A stretch of DNA of 64,000 bases from Pyropia yezoensis (Eukaryota; Rhodophyta; Bangiophyceae; Bangiales; Bangiaceae). The stretch is taken from NCBI GenBank assembly GCA_009829735.1, contig CM020620.1, positions 14,567,420-14,631,419 of the forward strand, in the 5' to 3' direction. The position numbers and the translations under genes are program-made. The notes below the pieces were generated by a model. It worked only from the letters and a program-made list of their open reading frames with translations. It was not told where the DNA came from and searched no databases. This document shows positions 21,337 to 32,650 of this stretch, one piece after another. Within the stretch, counting starts at the first letter, position 1. Each line of letters opens with the position of its first letter.

Positions 21337-22407
21337 ATGGGACAACATCTTCCCCGCTCGGCTGGAGCCGCCGCCGCTTCCTCTGGCATGTCCACCGCTG
21401 CTGCTGCCGCTGACGCCTACGTGGCCTCCACCATCGCTACCCACCCTGTCGTTGTGTTTTCCAAGACCTACTGCCCTTACTGCAACAGTGCCAAGGATGC
21501 TCTGGCCACCTCGGCGAGGGCTGTTGTCGACGCACCGACGCCGCACATTGTCGAACTCGACCGCCGCGCGGATGGGACGGCGGTGCAGGCGGCGCTCGCG
21601 CGCCTGACCCGCCGCCGTACGGTACCCAGCGTGTTTGTCGGCGGCACCCCCGTGGGCGGGGGGGACGAAGTGGCCGCCCTCAGCCGCTCGGGGGTGCTCA
21701 AGCAGATGCTCCGCGCCGCCCCCGAGACGCTGTCGGCGGCCAAAGCGGCGGCGGCGGCCAAGGCAGTCAAGGCGAGCGGCGACGCCACCCAAGGCGGTGC
21801 GCCACTGACAGCGGCCCCAGAGGGGGGTTCTTCGGTTTCTGCGACCGCCGCCGGCACGTGTGCCGCCCCGTCGGCCGCCGCACCTGTCAAGGATGCCGCC
21901 ACCCCCTCTTCCGGCCTGCGCACGGTGCAGTTTGGGGCGGGCTGCTTCTGGGGGGTGGAGCCGGCCTTTGCCCGTGGGCCCGGCGTTGTGGAGACTTCAG
22001 TCGGCTACGCCGGGGGCTCGTCCAAGGACCCTTCCTACCGCGCTGTCTGTGGGGGTGCCACTGGCCACACCGAGGTTGTTCGCATCGCCCATGACCCCGC
22101 GGTGGTGTCCCTGGCGGACCTGCTGAAAGTGTTTGCCGACCGCCATGACCCGACTGTGGCGAACCGCGTGGGCAATGACGTTGGATCCCAGTACCGCTCG
22201 GCCGTCTATGTCGAGACGGACGCAGAGGCAAACGAGGTGCGGGCGTGGGCGTCGCGGGTGGCGGCAAAGCGCCGCAAGCCGGTTACAACCGAGATTCGCA
22301 CAGGGGTGCCGTTCTGGGCTGCCGAGGAGTCGCATCAGCGGTATCTGGAGAAGAAAGGTCAAGATGCGACCAAAGGGGCCACCCCTCGTATCCGGTGCTA
22401 TGGTTGA
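21337..22407 (+). CDS. msrA: Glutaredoxin-methionine sulfoxide reductase A fusion (left copy)
   Basis: The product has 356 residues. Residues 35-130 are a glutaredoxin with the dithiol site CPYC (46-49), the cis-Pro motif TVPSVF (Pro97) and a GG turn at 102-103. A ~60-residue Ala-rich linker follows. Residues 196-340 are MsrA: GAGCFWGVE with catalytic Cys203, SVGYAGG, GHTEVVRI, SQYRSAVY and FWAAEESHQRYL; the tail ends RCYG with Cys354 placed as a resolving Cys. MsrA reduces methionine-S-sulfoxide and the fused glutaredoxin probably recycles it with glutathione. The open frame extends 83 codons further 5', but that part is Pro/Leu-rich leader downstream of a TATA-like box, so the ATG at 21337 is preferred. 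The start MGQHLPRSAGAAAASSG could be a short transit peptide. Confidence 0.92.
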   Translation: MGQHLPRSAGAAAASSGMSTAAAAADAYVASTIATHPVVVFSKTYCPYCNSAKDALATSARAVVDAPTPHIVELDRRADGTAVQAALARLTRRRTVPSVFVGGTPVGGGDEVAALSRSGVLKQMLRAAPETLSAAKAAAAAKAVKASGDATQGGAPLTAAPEGGSSVSATAAGTCAAPSAAAPVKDAATPSSGLRTVQFGAGCFWGVEPAFARGPGVVETSVGYAGGSSKDPSYRAVCGGATGHTEVVRIAHDPAVVSLADLLKVFADRHDPTVANRVGNDVGSQYRSAVYVETDAEANEVRAWASRVAAKRRKPVTTEIRTGVPFWAAEESHQRYLEKKGQDATKGATPRIRCYG

Positions 22408-23108
22408 GGACGAAGGAGGTTGGAACTTCACTCACTGAGTGCTCTCTCGGCTCGTCCTGTCTCCGTGTGTCACCAGTAATTTGTTGTGGGGCATGTGATG
22501 AGACGTATCTTCTCTTTCTTTGTTCTCTTTCCGTGGGGCTGCTTGTGTTCATGGACCAGACCAGTCTGCAACCGCCTCGTGCCCAGAATTCCGGACGCAA
22601 CTGCCCACAGGCGTACGCATGTCTGTCGATCACGAGCCCCTTTCTACGCATCTCGCACGAGTCGACGATATGGGTTATCCCAATTGGACCGCGGCGCTGA
22701 CGCCCCGTGGCCGCGAGCAGTCCCTGCGGAGCAGCAAGCGAGCCGCCCAGGTACATTCAGAGAGAACAAGAACCACACAAGAAACGCATGGCCGACGCCG
22801 CCCGACGCCGCCCGGCGCAACGTCTCCCCGGGCGCCACCTGTTAGGCGGCGTCGCCCCGCGACGTACACGACACCGCGCCGGTACCGTCACAGGGCGTCG
22901 GCGCGGGCAGGTAACTCACCACGCCGTGACAGTGCCCCGGCTGCCTCGGCACCGATTGTCAGGGCGAGTGTCTCTGGTGGGTGTCGTTGATTCTGTTGTC
23001 TGAAACCGCCCTCGTGGGCTGGGTCCGAGGCGTGATCGTTGTTTAGCTCAATTGTCGCGTGCACATAAAAAACCAGGCCTGATCAAGGGTACATGTCGCG
23101 CCTTACAT
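22408..23108. other. Downstream of glutaredoxin-MsrA, no gene seen
   Basis: No supported gene; overlapping frames of 60-156 codons lack codon bias or domains. Mirror region 31950-32650. Confidence 0.4.
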
Positions 23109-23181
23109 ATCAATCTAGATAGGTATTGCAGTTCTCCCAATTTTGGCCGATCCGGACAAGAACAAGGACATTCAGTCCACT
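23109..23181. repeat. Half of a TA-flanked MITE at the inner end of the left arm
   Basis: Carries only one terminal inverted repeat (TTGCAGTTCTCCCAATTTTG and the rest of the TIR) of the element that is complete at 31712-31932, then is cut at 23181 and joined to family B reverse transcriptase. Confidence 0.75.
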
Positions 23182-26100
23182 AAAGGTAGTTTTATGCCTG
23201 TCTTCCGGGGCAATGGGAATTTGCCAGAACCCCGCGTTACAGTCTAGGGTAGAGAGCGCGTTTGCCTCCCCAGGAGAGTCCAGACAGTCGTCCATCCTAG
23301 GTAGGGGATAACTGTCCTTCACCGTGCTCTCGTTGAGCTTACGGTAGTCGATACAGAACCGGGGGGTCCCATCAACTTTAGGGACGATAACCACCGGACT
23401 CGCCCACTCGGCGTTGCTGGCCTCGATCACATCGAGGGCCTCCATGCGAGCGACTTGCTCCTTAACGAGGGCCCTTGAACGGGGTCCTCCCCTATACGGT
23501 TGTTGGCGTACAGGGGGTGCACCGGGCTTCAACTCGATCCGGTGTTGAGTGGCTCTCATGAGTCCCAATTGACCATCCCACAACTTGTGATATCGGTGCA
23601 AGAGGCGTTCAACTTGAACCCTCAACCTGGGTGGAACACCCTCCATGTTCACTTGGGGCCGGGGAGAGGCGACCGACTTGGCTTGATGCTTCTCCTTCCC
23701 GAACTTCGGGTCGCTACTTGCGCCCGCGTTGAGGGTGGCCGCTACTACCGGTCCCTCATGTTGGTCGATATAGCCGAACTTGGCTCCCGACTTGAAGTAC
23801 TTGGGCGACGAGCTCAGGTTCATAACCTGGATCCTCCACGGGACTCCAGCCTTGGAGCCCATCGTGCCAAGGGCAACATGCACTTGGTGCTTGCGAGCAA
23901 GGCGGGGGTAGAGGTGCACCAACCCGTTCCCCGTATAATCAGTTACAACGTCAACGTGCGCCACCGAGTTGGGGGGCAACGTGACTTTACGGGCTAAACG
24001 CAGGGTAGCAGTAAACCCTTCCCTCACAGAGCAAACTGGCTTCGACTGTGAGACTGTCACAGGAGCCACAGACTTTCCCTTACCAAGGATGGGGATGGTC
24101 TCCCCATTCATCAACTTGACCCAATACTCAGGGCCACAAATCAAAGGCACTTGTGTAACAACATAAGGGGTACCCAGAAGCAGGGGTACCGATACATTCT
24201 CAACTACTCCGTAGGTCACGTCGACCTCATGGGTTCCCAACCTAGTTGGTAGGGTCACGGCACCAACAATGGGAAGTACCCCACCATTGATATCGATCAA
24301 ATGGTCAGCTTTAGACTTCCAGCGTTGGAGCTTCATCTCCTTTGGTAATAGCGACTTGCGTATCAAGGAGGCTCCTGACCCGGTACCAAGTGCGATACGG
24401 GCACAGCAGGCGCGGCCGGGGGCAAGTTGCACCCGTCCAGCCACCTGGAAGTTCTCACCCGTCAGCACCGCGATGACCCGGCGTGGGTTTACGTTCTTGG
24501 GGAGTCCTACCCGAGGTGGGCGGACTCCCTTAGGTCGCCGCAGTATCCGGCAGGGTTGGTTCATCCTCTTGACCCACTTGGCCGAGGCTGCCGTTGTGAG
24601 CTTCGGACGGCCAGCTCCAACGGTCATTCGTTTCCCGCCGACTTGGCGTCCGAATCTGAGGACGAAGGGGAAGACGACCGAGGACGACGTGTCCGCCCCC
24701 TTCGTCGAGGGTGTGGCGACCGCGACGACTGGTCGAGGTCCACCCTCGCGGCGTGAACGTGCTTTGTTCGTAGCCGACTTCTTACTCGCATTCCTTACAA
24801 GTTGTAGGATGCGTTTACTTAACTTGGGGCAATCATATGCCCAGTGTCCATCGGAGTTGCAGTTCCAACACCGATTGTCAGTTCCCGGAGGGGTCTTCCC
24901 GACTGGAGAAGACGAAGAGGTACCCTGGGAAGTTCCCACGGCAGCTACCACCCTCTCCTTGCGGATTCGGCGTGCCTCTCTCAACTCTCTGGCCTGGCGC
25001 GCCTCCTCGCGATCCTTGGCCAACTCGGCGTGACGCTCCTGGCGTTGTTCCGCCCGCAACTTGCGGTAGGCCTCACCTCTGCGGTAGGCGAACCTAGCCA
25101 ACTCGGCCAGGGTCGCCCGGGCAGTATTATGCTCCCGGGTCTCCATCCGGACTGACCAATGGAGTCCCTCCACAAACCGACTCTTCACCACAGCTTGTGG
25201 ATGAAGAAACCCACAAAGATTGTTGAGCTTACGGACTCGCTCCGCAAAGGACAACTCGTCCTCCGCCTCTTCCTGATGGGCTTGCGTAAACTCCTCGACT
25301 TGAGAAGCCAACGCTGCTTCATCAACCATGGCTCTCAACAACCAGTTGACGAGCCCCAAATAGGACGTTACCTGACCAGCGCCTCCACTTGAGGAACTGG
25401 GCATGACGGACATAAGTTCTGTCCGCAGGTCGCCCTTCGTAAACTCCTGTAGCATATAGAAAGCCATGCCTTCACTTATGGCATTGTCGTCACAGGCTTT
25501 TGTGAAACGACGTAAAAACTCAAAGACACGGAGGGGGGGAGTTCCATCCCACTCCGCTTTGTGCCCAAAAGAGTGAAGTGCATTCTTCTTGGCACGGCCC
25601 ATGGCTTGGGCCTGGACAGGACCATACACCACCGACTTGTTGTGGAGGGCGTAGGTCTCACAGTCAAAGATCCTCTGGTAGACCGGGTTGGCTACCTGGA
25701 TCTTGGGCGGCACCTCACGTTGATGGAACAGCCGCTGTGGCACTGGGGTAAGTTGATCCTCAGTGCCTGTAGTCTGGCGCGGCGAGCTTGGTGTAGCCGC
25801 CGGCGTTTCCGGGGGAAACTCCCCCGTGAAGGGCGTACGCCCCACCGAGTATGGTGTGGCTCCCTCGTTGGGAGTCACAGGGGTCGCCCCCTGTTTTGGG
25901 CGACCCGAGATAGGCGAGAGGAGGGATTCCCCCTGCGCCTGCGCGCTCGAAAGCCCCGATCCTGTCTGGACATTAAGGCCATCTGGCAAACTCGCCACAA
26001 TCTGATTCAGAATAGTATTCGTCATCGTGACCACCAGGTCCGGCAAAGTCTGCCGCAACACATTGGTCGCCTCCCGACGGACAGTTTCCGCGAGGAGTGG

Positions 26101-26439
26101 ATTGACGACTCCAGTTGAGTCTCGGTCCGCCTCCGGGAGTCCACCTGAGGGGTAACCACGATCCTCAGGGGTCTCAACCGGGGGCATGGGCGCGCGCCCA
26201 TCGCCGACCAACGGAGGTCCGCCGTCCTCCGAAAGCCTAGTTGGCGACGGCTCCAAGCCAAAGTTGGCTCCAACCCGAGTGGAACCCGCGGGGACAGTCC
26301 TCACCCCTTGGGACGTTCCCGTTGAGTGTACCACACGGTGGCCAGACTTCGGCCCACCCACATCAGAAGTGTCACCCGAGTGGACTCCCGACTGAGTCGG
26401 GGTGGCCTGTTGCCCGCCCACACTTCCAGTCCTGCTGGC
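23182..26439 (-). pseudogene. gag-pol: Family B gypsy gag-pol, truncated at both ends, gag fused in frame to pol
   Basis: Reading minus, the segment begins inside gag (about codon 45) and runs without a stop through capsid (DCETYALHNKS, FEFLRRFTKACDDN, LVNWLLRAMVDE), the CCHC knuckle CWNCNSDGHWAYDC, the protease-like block LGTGSGASLIRKSLLP, and RT as far as STLDCNAGFWQIPIAPEDRH. There it is cut by the arm junction. Compared with the copy at 48260-53427, five bases are missing in the Ser codon run at the end of gag, which puts gag and pol in one frame. The protease catalytic Asp is Gly (GGT at 24385-24387). Confidence 0.9.
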
Positions 26440-26888
26440 CACAACTGGCTGCAAGCTGCACCTGATCGTATCTCGCCGGGACGGCTCGAAGCTTGCAACG
26501 GGGGTATGTAGCATCTCGGCCCTTTGTACCTAATTCCGGTATTGTCTGGCTAGTAGCCCCCCTGACTGGTGGTCCCAACCTTGTCAGTATGGGCCCACTT
26601 GTGGCTCGCCCTTTGGGGGACTACTTTCGTTCTGTATTGTTTATCTGTCCTTGCTTTGGAGGGATCTTTTATGTTAATTACCATGCTCGTAGCGATCGGC
26701 CGTTCGGCCTCCGCTCGGTCGCTCGACCAGCATGTTATTTCGCCCTTACCTGCGACGTGGGGGCTCGCCGCCGCCCTTCGGCCGGCTTGCTCCCCATCGA
26801 ACATCTTAGAGCTAAAGGATTGTCTTCTTTGCCTTTACGGTAATAGCTGTCTCTTTGCCTTCCGGGCGTCGGTCGGTCCCATATCCTT

Positions 26889-27926
26889 TTATTGGTCAAC
26901 ACTTATTCCACACCGTAGAAGCTGTCCCGACGCGTCGCAGACCCGCGTTGAATTCGGGGGCCTATAGGCGTAGCATCGCCAATCTCTATGCAAGAAGTCC
27001 TCCCTAGTATCACTTGGGCCTGCTCCGGTACCTAAAACCGCTGTCGTAGGCCTCGCTGGGTGTTGCGCCGTCAACTGGATGGCCACGTTGATCTCGAAGT
27101 TTCTCTTTCGTAGTGCCAGGAGGGTCCCTTTAAACGCAAAGGACCGTCCTGGGTTGCACTCCTCGGACCCATAAGCAGGGGCCTCGCAAGGGAGTACGGT
27201 AGGACAAGACGTAATAGTACATGCAATCATGGTAGGCGTGCAGGTTCTGTCCCTTGAACGGGGAGTAGGTGCGAGCCCACTCCCCACTACGCTTCCCCCG
27301 AAGACGGAGGGGGTCCGGCCGACATGGCCCGCAGAGACTTGGCCGACCGACGGACGCCCTCCTCTTCATCCGACTGTTCAATACCATCTCAGAGGGCCTG
27401 CACCACCGCAATTCGAGTCCGACGGTTGATGTCCCGCTGATCACAGTACTTGGCCTCATCGTTGATCTTCTTGTGGCCCCTTGTTGACTGCAGGAGCGCA
27501 TCGCGGGCCTTGATCACATTCTCCCGCTGGGCCTCCGTCCTCGCGGTTCCCCCGCCTGCCGCTCCGTCCCCCCTCCCCGTCGCGTTGCTCCCCCCTCGCC
27601 CGGCCCCCCGACCGCTCCTTTCCACGCCACAACCCCGTCCTGCCGCTCCACCCACCGGCACCGTCGCGCGACCCGAAGACATCTTCATTGGCTCGCCCTA
27701 CAACACTCGATGCCTGAGCATCACCCCTTGCCCCCGACGCCGCACCCCGCCGCAATCTGGACGGCCAAGCATCTCCTTCTCTCCCCCTAAACACCGTGGC
27801 AGCCCATATCACCCGTGATGCCGTGGCATCCCCCCTCACGACTAAGCCAGCATCCCTTCGCGCTGTCCGAGACACACCACCCCCCTTGCTCGTGCTTCTG
27901 ACTGTGGAAGAACTGGCCCCACGCAA
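26889..27926 (-). pseudogene. Family C retroelement fragment: Arg/Gly-rich region and protease
   Basis: In the minus direction there is an Arg/Gly-rich segment (GRGAGRGGSNATGRGDG), a block NVIKARDALLQSTRGHKKINDEAKYCDQRD, then after frame changes the protease-like block TTAVLGTGAGPSDTREDFL (about 27045-26990) with a later DASGQLLRCG. This is the order gag end to retropepsin. The usual DTG is GTG (GGT at 27030-27032). No reverse transcriptase follows. The protease call rests on this motif and its context. Confidence 0.5.
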
Positions 27927-28039
27927 AGGATGGGGAGGGCCAGACGGGCCCGCAGGAGATAACTAGTTTGAACAGGTTTCTCCCTGCGTTTGGTTCGGTT
28001 TACCCCTTTCTTAGGTCGGGAGACTTGTCATGATAGCCA

Positions 28040-28165
28040 ATCCAACGTCGACTTGAGATTTTTCTGCATTCTATCGTCTTGAATTTTGCGTGCGGTCCGG
28101 TGGGTGGGTGCTGGGGTAGGAGAATCTGATGGGCGCGATTCCGTGGGGACCCTGGTGGGAAGAGG
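28040..28165 (+). repeat. Diverged relic of a family B-like LTR
   Basis: Shares TCTGCATT, then TATCGTCTTGAATTTT, CCGGTGGG and GGTGCTGGGGT in order with the family B LTR at 47825-47885. Ends could not be placed. Confidence 0.65.
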
Positions 28166-31106
28166 GCAGGGACAGCAGCCAGACTAGAGGAGAAATTGTT
28201 CGAGCGCATCAGGTGCTTTGCGTAGAAAATTTTGGGTGGCGGGCACAATGATCCAATAGGATGCGAGTCCCAAATAGCGCTCACGGTCCGTCGGGCTCGG
28301 GCCAATCAGCAAGGAGTAGCCCTATACAGCGGACTGCAATACCAAATCTCTGACTTCTGCCAGTCGCTCGATCAGACTCAAAAGTGGCGGCTTGGGCGTC
28401 ACTGTCTACTCTGTGCAGAATGCTTCTCGCTCTCCCATAATGTGACGTGAAACAGCGTGTGCAGCGTTCCTGGATTGTTCGGTGGATACCTGTAGGCTCT
28501 GTCACAGTACATGCCTTCGCATTCTCAAAGTCTGTTGGCTAGACCTTGACAATTTACCGTGGGGGCGGCGATGGGCGTCTTTTCCAGGCGCAACACACCC
28601 AGTTAATGGCGGACATCTGGGATCAGAACGGACGGTTATCACTGTTGGACAACTGCCAGCAACACCCAGAAAACATGGATAGAGAAGTAGAGAGACATAG
28701 ATGAGCACCTGGAGTCTGCCTGGCTGAGAGCGAATGGTGGCGTCGTAAACTACCAGATGCGCCATGAGGTCCTTTTTCTCATGCACTTCTTACTCCCGTT
28801 TCTCGTACGTGATTCACGTCGCCTTGAAGGGAAGCAACGCCTGAAGTCCGGTACAGGCTCTTAAATCTGGGCCCCGGTAGAGCAGTGCCCGTCGAATAAC
28901 TCGACCGCCGCCAAGGGGCTATGCTTCGAAGTGCACCAAGATGTGTAACCAAGATAGAGAGTGGGACAGAAAAGTCCACCAAAGGGCCGAGCGAGGCACG
29001 GGGGGGGGGGGGGGGGGGACGGGGAGGGAGTGGGAGGCATGTCCTGTCCTTGAAATGATAACATCCAAATGAGGAAGCGTTAACCGATTATTACAGTATT
29101 ATTTCCAAAGCTTTCTGTTAGGGCACTATTTTGATCATGAAATATCTCATACGTCTTCGCCGCAGCCGCGAAGCCGCGACAGTTCACACAAGAGCCGCCC
29201 AAGGGCCAGGAGAAGTCCGCACAAGGGCCATCTGAAGAGCCTCACACAGGCCATATGAAAGCCACACAAAGAAGCATCCGGCTCTGTGACGCGCCTGGGG
29301 CGCTGTTGACATTATCGGATCCAGCGCTCTTGAATCGCTTGTTGGGCACTAAGCGCCGGGACCTCGGCCTCGTCTGTGCCGCAATCATTTTCACTTTCGA
29401 TCTGTTCTTGGGAGGCGTTGTCTATCCCGAATTGGCTGCTCCGCCACTTCGTCGGCCGGAGCGGCGTTGCCGCGCCGGAAAGACGCTCAAGCGAACCCGT
29501 CGCACCTCCTGCCGCTTCCATCAAGCTGGGTGTGCCGCTCTACTTCGTTGTTGATGCAACGTGGAACCTGTGGACGATCCAAGGGTTGTAAAAAGCCCGC
29601 CATGGATCAGTTGCAGCGCTCAAGTTTAACAAGTTGAAGCAGTTGAGAAACGAAGGAATCTCTTTCAAGGGTACATATCTGACGTACCTTTAGCCGAAAT
29701 GTAGAATTTGACAGCTAAACATACTCTCTTTCCAACTGGGAGAGATGTATCTGCGGCACCCTTTCCATTGTTTCGCATGGGTACTGAACTTAATTCCAAA
29801 TTCTTACTAGTTGGAGACCCAAGTGAGCATGAAATGGGCTATTGGGTCCGTTCCGCGATAGAATAGGTTATTCAAAGCGCTTCGAAGCCAAGTTCAAATT
29901 GCATGTATAACGGAAAACTGGCTTTACTACAGCACGAAGGAACATGAAGCACCGGCGATAAACACGAGAAAAACATGTGAGGAAGAGGAGCTCATAGCGC
30001 ATCTGGTAGCGTGAGACGGTAATGATCTCACCGATCCAGTCTCACCCCAGGTGCCGATCTGCGTCTCTATCTCACGATCCTTATTGTTTGGTTGGTGTTT
30101 CTTCCAAATTTTTATACGAACGAACGGCCGTCTTCTGACCGAAGATGTCCTCCTTCCTTTGCTAGGCGTCCGTTCGTGTAACAGAAACTCAGACTGACAG
30201 TTGCCTTCAAGTAAGTCACACACAAGAACCAATCTGCACATCCGCAGCGAATACAAACTTCGCATCATCTCGTATTTCACGTCCGGCAAAAAGTATACAT
30301 GCTGAGAACTACCTGAAAAATCTCCCTCACCAGATGCCTCGCCAGCGCGGGGCCAGGCGAAACTCAGCTTTGGTCGGCAGGCAGTGTCGCAGTCTCGATG
30401 CACATGAGTGGGCCCTCCAGCATTGTTATCATCCTGTGCGGCCCTGGGGGGGGACCGCTGTGATTAGGACCCGAGCCGAGAGAGAACGTTTCTGCAGCTA
30501 TTACTCCTCGAGCATTAAGCCACCGGAAAATGTCCGAACCCTGCCTTAGACGGGGATGGCTTCGAATTAGGCTCGCCGAGCCCAACAATGGGACTTTTTA
30601 TTTTTAGGAACTACCGCGGTTCCTGTGTTTTCTGTGAGGGCGCTTTTTTGGTCAGGGAAGGGCTAGCGGGTCTGGTGGCTCGCAGGGGTGCTTTCGATTG
30701 GTGTGAAGACAAACGGTGGACCTCACGGGATCATCTGCTGATGGCCTCTCTCGAAGGCACGTTCCGACGGGCAGGCCCGCAGGTCCACTGGACGACCGCT
30801 ACAAGGGCATGGTCCCATCACCAACGGGTGTAGCCCGCTGCAGGGGCACTTGGCTCAGATTCTTATTGGACAACGACTCAAACGCGAGATCGAAAAATAT
30901 TTTGATGCGCGTCGGAGACCCGCGCATGCGCATGTACACTATTTGGCGGCCGTGTCAATATGTTTGATGAGATGCGAGGTTTTCATGCTCTTGGGTATCA
31001 ATTCAGTGATCCACCGGAGGTCGAGCTTGGTCAAACGTATCTACTGCCTTTCTGCAGTACAAATAAAGTCTGCAGGTCCCAATACACATACATATCTAAA
31101 CATGAC
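28166..31106. other. Lower-GC spacer without recognisable genes
   Basis: Clearly less GC-rich than the arms. Contains a 19-G run at 29000-29018. Open frames up to 158 codons (29927-30403 minus) have no codon bias or domain I recognise. This is probably the ancestral neighbour of the arm, because the right-arm inner end continues into it through an intact MITE. Confidence 0.5.
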
Positions 31107-31114
31107 GTACGAAC

Positions 31115-31632
31115 CAGGGGTTATCAAGCGCTCCACTTCAGGTCAAGCGTGCAAGTAACGAGTATTTTAGAGATCAGCGAACAAGTGTCAGCCTGTCGTC
31201 GACTGGAGCAAGCGACTCTTCTAGACTTACCTGAAAGAACGCACTTTCCGCTCGTATTTTTATTCCATGATAGCTGGCACGCGTAGTGTCCAAAAATGCA
31301 AATAGCGTACCGCAAGCGTACTATTTTTGACGAAACGGTCAGACCGAAGGCTCACGAAAACGTTCGCAGTGCGTCATGTTCCCCAATTGATGTAAATGCA
31401 GCCTCTATCCGTCCGAGAAACGGTGATAACTGCGCGTTGGCCGTTATATTTTGCCCGACAGCGTACCTTGCAAAGTACGTTCGAGCATGATACTTTAGCG
31501 TACATTTTGTCCGCTAGAGTGCGCGTATGCGTACCAGGAACGTTTAGGGATTACTCAGAGCGTAGGCGTAGTACGCTAAAAGAATACGCGCGTAATACGC
31601 TTGTTTCAAGTAGATACGCTTGGCAACCCCTG
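31115..31632 (+). mobile_element. Non-autonomous hAT-type transposon, 518 bp
   Basis: Ends are CAGGGGTTATCAAGCG and, reversed, CAGGGGTTGCCAAGCG (14 of 16 bases equal). The flanks are GTACGAAC (31107-31114) and GTATGAAC (31633-31640), an 8-bp duplication with one mismatch. An 8-bp duplication and CAGGGG-type ends are typical of the hAT superfamily. No transposase ORF is present. The inner 31300-31625 part is dense in GCGTA/TACGC motifs, likely sub-terminal transposase-binding repeats. Confidence 0.8.
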
Positions 31633-31711
31633 GTATGAACGAGGCAAATGCTCATACCCACGGCTCGAATGAAGCTTCATTACCATAGATACATACAGAT
31701 GGTTCAGTCTA

Positions 31712-31932
31712 TTGTTGTTCTCCCAATTTTGGCAGATCCGGACAAGAACAACACTGCATGAACAACTGTGCTCGGAGTCCCGCGGAAGTCGCAAGTACTA
31801 CTGTTTACACAACAATGGCGGCTGATTCGGAGCTCTCATTGGTCAGAGAGGCATCCTGTGAGGCATGTCATTGGTCAGTGGACTGAATGTCCTTGTTCTT
31901 GTCCGGATCGGCCAAAATTGGGAGAACTGCAA
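31712..31932 (+). mobile_element. Complete TA-flanked MITE, 221 bp, at the inner end of the right arm
   Basis: The terminal inverted repeats are about 38 bp (TTG..GTTCTCCCAATTTTGG and on through GATCCGGACAAGAACAA). TA lies on both sides (31710-31711 and 31933-31934), as expected for Tc1/mariner-type insertion. No ORF. The right arm begins inside it at 31877. Confidence 0.7.
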
Positions 31933-32650
31933 TACCTATCTAGATTGATATGTAAGGCGCGACATGTACCCTTGATCAGGCCTGGTTTTTTATGTGCACG
32001 CGACAATTGAGCTAAACAACGATCACGCCTCGGACCCAGCCCACGAGGGCGGTTTCAGACAACAGAATCAACGACACCCACCAGAGACACTCGCCCTGAC
32101 AATCGGTGCCGAGGCAGCCGGGGCACTGTCACGGCGTGGTGAGTTACCTGCCCGCGCCGACGCCCTGTGACGGTACCGGCGCGGTGTCGTGTACGTCGCG
32201 GGGCGACGCCGCCTAACAGGTGGCGCCCGGGGAGACGTTGCGCCGGGCGGCGTCGGGCGGCGTCGGCCATGCGTTTCTTGTGTGGTTCTTGTTCTCTCTG
32301 AATGTACCTGGGCGGCTCGCTTGCTGCTCCGCAGGGACTGCTCGCGGCCACGGGGCGTCAGCGCCGCGGTCCAATTGGGATAACCCATATCGTCGACTCG
32401 TGCGAGATGCGTAGAAAGGGGCTCGTGATCGACAGACATGCGTACGCCTGTGGGCAGTTGCGTCCGGAATTCTGGGCACGAGGCGGTTGCAGACTGGTCT
32501 GGTCCATGAACACAAGCAGCCCCACGGAAAGAGAACAAAGAAAGAGAAGATACGTCTCATCACATGCCCCACAACAAATTACTGGTGACACACGGAGACA
32601 GGACGAGCCGAGAGAGCACTCAGTGAGTGAAGTTCCAACCTCCTTCGTCC

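Larger units (their letters stand above)
6375..23181 (+). repeat. Left arm of a giant inverted duplication
   Basis: The segment is the near-exact reverse complement of 31877-47275. End points: AGTGC at 6375-6379 pairs with GCACT at 47271-47275, and the last shared base is 23181 opposite 31877. The arm is about 1.4 kb longer than its partner because it contains a 500-N gap and a local ~0.9 kb duplication. Differences elsewhere are mostly one-base homopolymer indels plus a few substitutions. Its outer end is internal to the family E antisense ORF; its inner end joins family B gypsy. Confidence 0.95.

Noticed and set aside
29927-30403. 158-codon ORF in the low-GC spacer
   Set aside because: No codon bias, motif or promoter; length is not surprising in this composition.
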